The notes under the pieces are model-generated. The model saw only the letters and a program-made list of their open reading frames with translations, ran no database searches and was not told where the DNA came from. A stretch of 64,000 bases of DNA from Rhodococcus sp. (in: high G+C Gram-positive bacteria) (lineage in GTDB: Bacteria > Actinomycetota > Actinomycetes > Mycobacteriales > Mycobacteriaceae), in the NCBI RefSeq assembly GCF_023264675.1, contig NZ_JAHFVG010000009.1:42087-106086 (forward strand), given 5' to 3'. A program made the position numbers and the translations under genes. Below, one piece after another: positions 62,816 to 64,000 of this stretch. Position 1 is the stretch's first letter. Each line of letters opens with the position of its first letter.

Positions 62816-63598
62816 GTGCCGATCTCCGAAATTCTCGTCATTCTCGTTGCAGGGTTCGGTGCAGGGGCGATCAACGCGGTCGTCGGCTCCGGGACACTGA
62901 TCACGTTTCCCACGTTGGTTGCATTCGGGTATGCGCCCCAGATCGCGACGATGTCCAATGCCATCGGTCTCGTTGCGGGCAGCGTGTCGGGTACCTGGGG
63001 TTACCGCCGAGAACTCCGAGGACAGTGGGATCTGCTGAAGTGGCAGATGCCTGCCTCTTTCTTCGGCGCGTTGCTCGGCGCTTTCTTGCTGCTGCACCTG
63101 CCGCCATCGGTCTTCATCGCGGTGGTGCCCGTATTGCTCGTCGGTGCACTGATTCTCGTGGTGGCACAGCCCTGGATCCAGGCATGGGCCAAACGACGAT
63201 CGGAAGCCGCCGGTGTGGCGGTGGACCACGTCAGCCGAACCAAGTTGTCCCTCTTGGTCTTCGGCACGTTCGCGGTCGGGGTCTACGGCGGGTATTTCAC
63301 CGCCGCCCAAGGAATCCTGCTCGTCGGTGTCATGGGTGTGCTGCTGTCGGACTCGATGCAGCGAATGAACGCTGCCAAGAACTTGCTGTCTCTCATCGTC
63401 AACGTCGTGGCGGCAGTGACGTACACGATCGTCGCATTCGATGACATCAGTTGGGCTGCAGCGGGTCTGATCGCCGCCGGTTCGTTGGTCGGCGGGTCGG
63501 TCGGTGCGCGCTACGGCAGAAAGCTGTCGCCCTGGGCGCTCCGAGGCACCATCGTCGTCATCGGACTCATCGGACTCTGGCGCCTGCTCGCAACGTAG
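62816..63598 (+). CDS. TauE/SafE family sulfite or organosulfonate exporter-like permease
   Basis: 260-aa membrane protein with seven or eight helices. The hallmark AGFGAGAINAVVGSGTLITFPTLVA spans the first helix, and its second half-repeat FGTFAVGVYGGYFTAAQGILL lies in the C-terminal part. Anion export or uptake is the usual assignment; the substrate is unknown. GTG 62816 is preferred since TAATCT (62803-62808) ends 7 nt before it and the frame upstream has no family similarity; ATG 62783 is the alternative. Confidence 0.85.
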   Translation: MPISEILVILVAGFGAGAINAVVGSGTLITFPTLVAFGYAPQIATMSNAIGLVAGSVSGTWGYRRELRGQWDLLKWQMPASFFGALLGAFLLLHLPPSVFIAVVPVLLVGALILVVAQPWIQAWAKRRSEAAGVAVDHVSRTKLSLLVFGTFAVGVYGGYFTAAQGILLVGVMGVLLSDSMQRMNAAKNLLSLIVNVVAAVTYTIVAFDDISWAAAGLIAAGSLVGGSVGARYGRKLSPWALRGTIVVIGLIGLWRLLAT

Positions 63599-63632
63599 CG
63601 GCACCTCGGCGTTTCCGGCGCTCCTGAAACAG

Positions 63633-63670
63633 CTCGTCCCGCCGGCGCGTGATGCGCTCGGCGGGACGAG
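63633..63670. terminator. Hairpin between the TauE gene and rnj
   Basis: 11-bp perfect stem CTCGTCCCGCC / GGCGGGACGAG, 34 nt past the TauE stop, in the gap between convergent genes, 22 nt before the end of rnj. Confidence 0.65.
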
Positions 63671-63691
63671 GTCGTGTTACCGGGGGCCGTT

Positions 63692-64000
63692 CTAGCGCCC
63701 GCCGACCGCCATGACGGTCGGGACGATCATCGGCTTGCGCCGATACTTGTCGGCCACCCAGCGGCCGACGACGCGGCGCACTGCCTGAGCGATCCGATGG
63801 GTATCGGTGACACCGTCGGATGCGAGACGCTGCAATTCTGCCTCGACGAGTTGGCCTGCTTCCTTGAGCGCTGCCGGATCGTCGGAGAAACCACGACCGG
63901 ACACCTCGGGAGCGGTGATGGCACGGCCGGTCGCCGAATCGATGGCGACCGTGATGGCGATGAATCCGCCTTCGCCCAACACGAGTCGGTCCGAGAGAGT
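63692..64000 (-). CDS. rnj: Ribonuclease J, C-terminal part
   Basis: The last 102 codons of a minus-strand gene that runs off the window. GFIAITVAIDSATGRAITAPEVSGRGF and the tail RRVVGRWVADKYRRKPMIVPTVMAV match the C-terminal domain of RNase J, the 5'-to-3' exonuclease and endonuclease for mRNA turnover. The beta-lactamase catalytic domain is outside. A homologue (recalled as Rv2752c) lies next to ftsK in mycobacteria. Confidence 0.9.
   Translation of the reverse strand, partial: TLSDRLVLGEGGFIAITVAIDSATGRAITAPEVSGRGFSDDPAALKEAGQLVEAELQRLASDGVTDTHRIAQAVRRVVGRWVADKYRRKPMIVPTVMAVGGR

Overview
The window is chromosomal core DNA from a high-GC actinomycete of the Mycobacteriales, most likely Rhodococcus or a close Nocardiaceae relative. 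The evidence is mycothiol-dependent formaldehyde oxidation, the DtxR-type regulator IdeR, an oxyR-ahpC-ahpD locus, DUF4192/DUF3046/DUF349 genes, a PspA-PspM-ClgR envelope-stress cluster, frequent GTG starts and many starts with no Shine-Dalgarno. The GC content was judged by eye, not counted. I see no tRNA, rRNA, insertion sequence, prophage or CRISPR array. Nearly every gap is accounted for by genes, promoters or hairpins.

Layout. 1-12.4 kb: an acuC-like deacetylase fragment, ideR, galE, a DUF4192 gene, a lipoprotein gene, the mscR-MBL formaldehyde pair, sthA, a PAC2 protein, an alpha/beta hydrolase and a DUF3516 helicase. 12.4-18.8 kb: divergent oxyR/ahpCD, a PhzF-like gene, a papain-like hydrolase, a class III aminotransferase, and small membrane and secreted proteins. 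18.9-25.1 kb: hrpA, nrdR, a LysM gene divergent from lexA. 25.1-33.7 kb: an acyl-CoA dehydrogenase, an NCS2 permease and a complete fructose PTS (ptsI divergent from fruR-fruK-fruA-ptsH). 33.7-42.8 kb: hflX, dapF, miaA, a LigB-like gene, a DUF349 gene, a membrane protein and miaB. 42.9-46.3 kb: gluABCD glutamate uptake. 46.4-49.7 kb: recX, recA, DUF3046, a glycosyltransferase. 49.7-54.6 kb: glpD, tetR, an alkyl-DHAP-synthase-like flavoprotein and a diacylglycerol kinase. 54.6-64 kb: pspM, pspA, clgR, cinA, pgsA, an N-acetyltransferase, ftsK, a TIGR03085 protein, a TauE permease and the end of rnj.

From memory, the backbone follows the M. tuberculosis Rv2711-Rv2752c order closely, with inserted blocks: mscR/MBL (Rv2259-2260-like), oxyR-ahpCD, the fructose PTS, gluABCD, and the Rv2249c-2252-like lipid/glycerol cassette. 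recA has no intein.

Regulatory logic that can be read: an SOS box overlaps the lexA -35 and another lies upstream of recA. The fructose promoters share one palindromic -35. A 25-bp palindrome separates tetR from its divergent target. Two perfect DnaA boxes lie in one short gap. I did not find a convincing wholly undescribed system. The best leads are the paired DnaA boxes, hflX coding sequence that extends upstream of any ATG/GTG/TTG, the shared fructose promoter, and a set of three- to five-copy short tandem repeats concentrated in SOS and stress genes.
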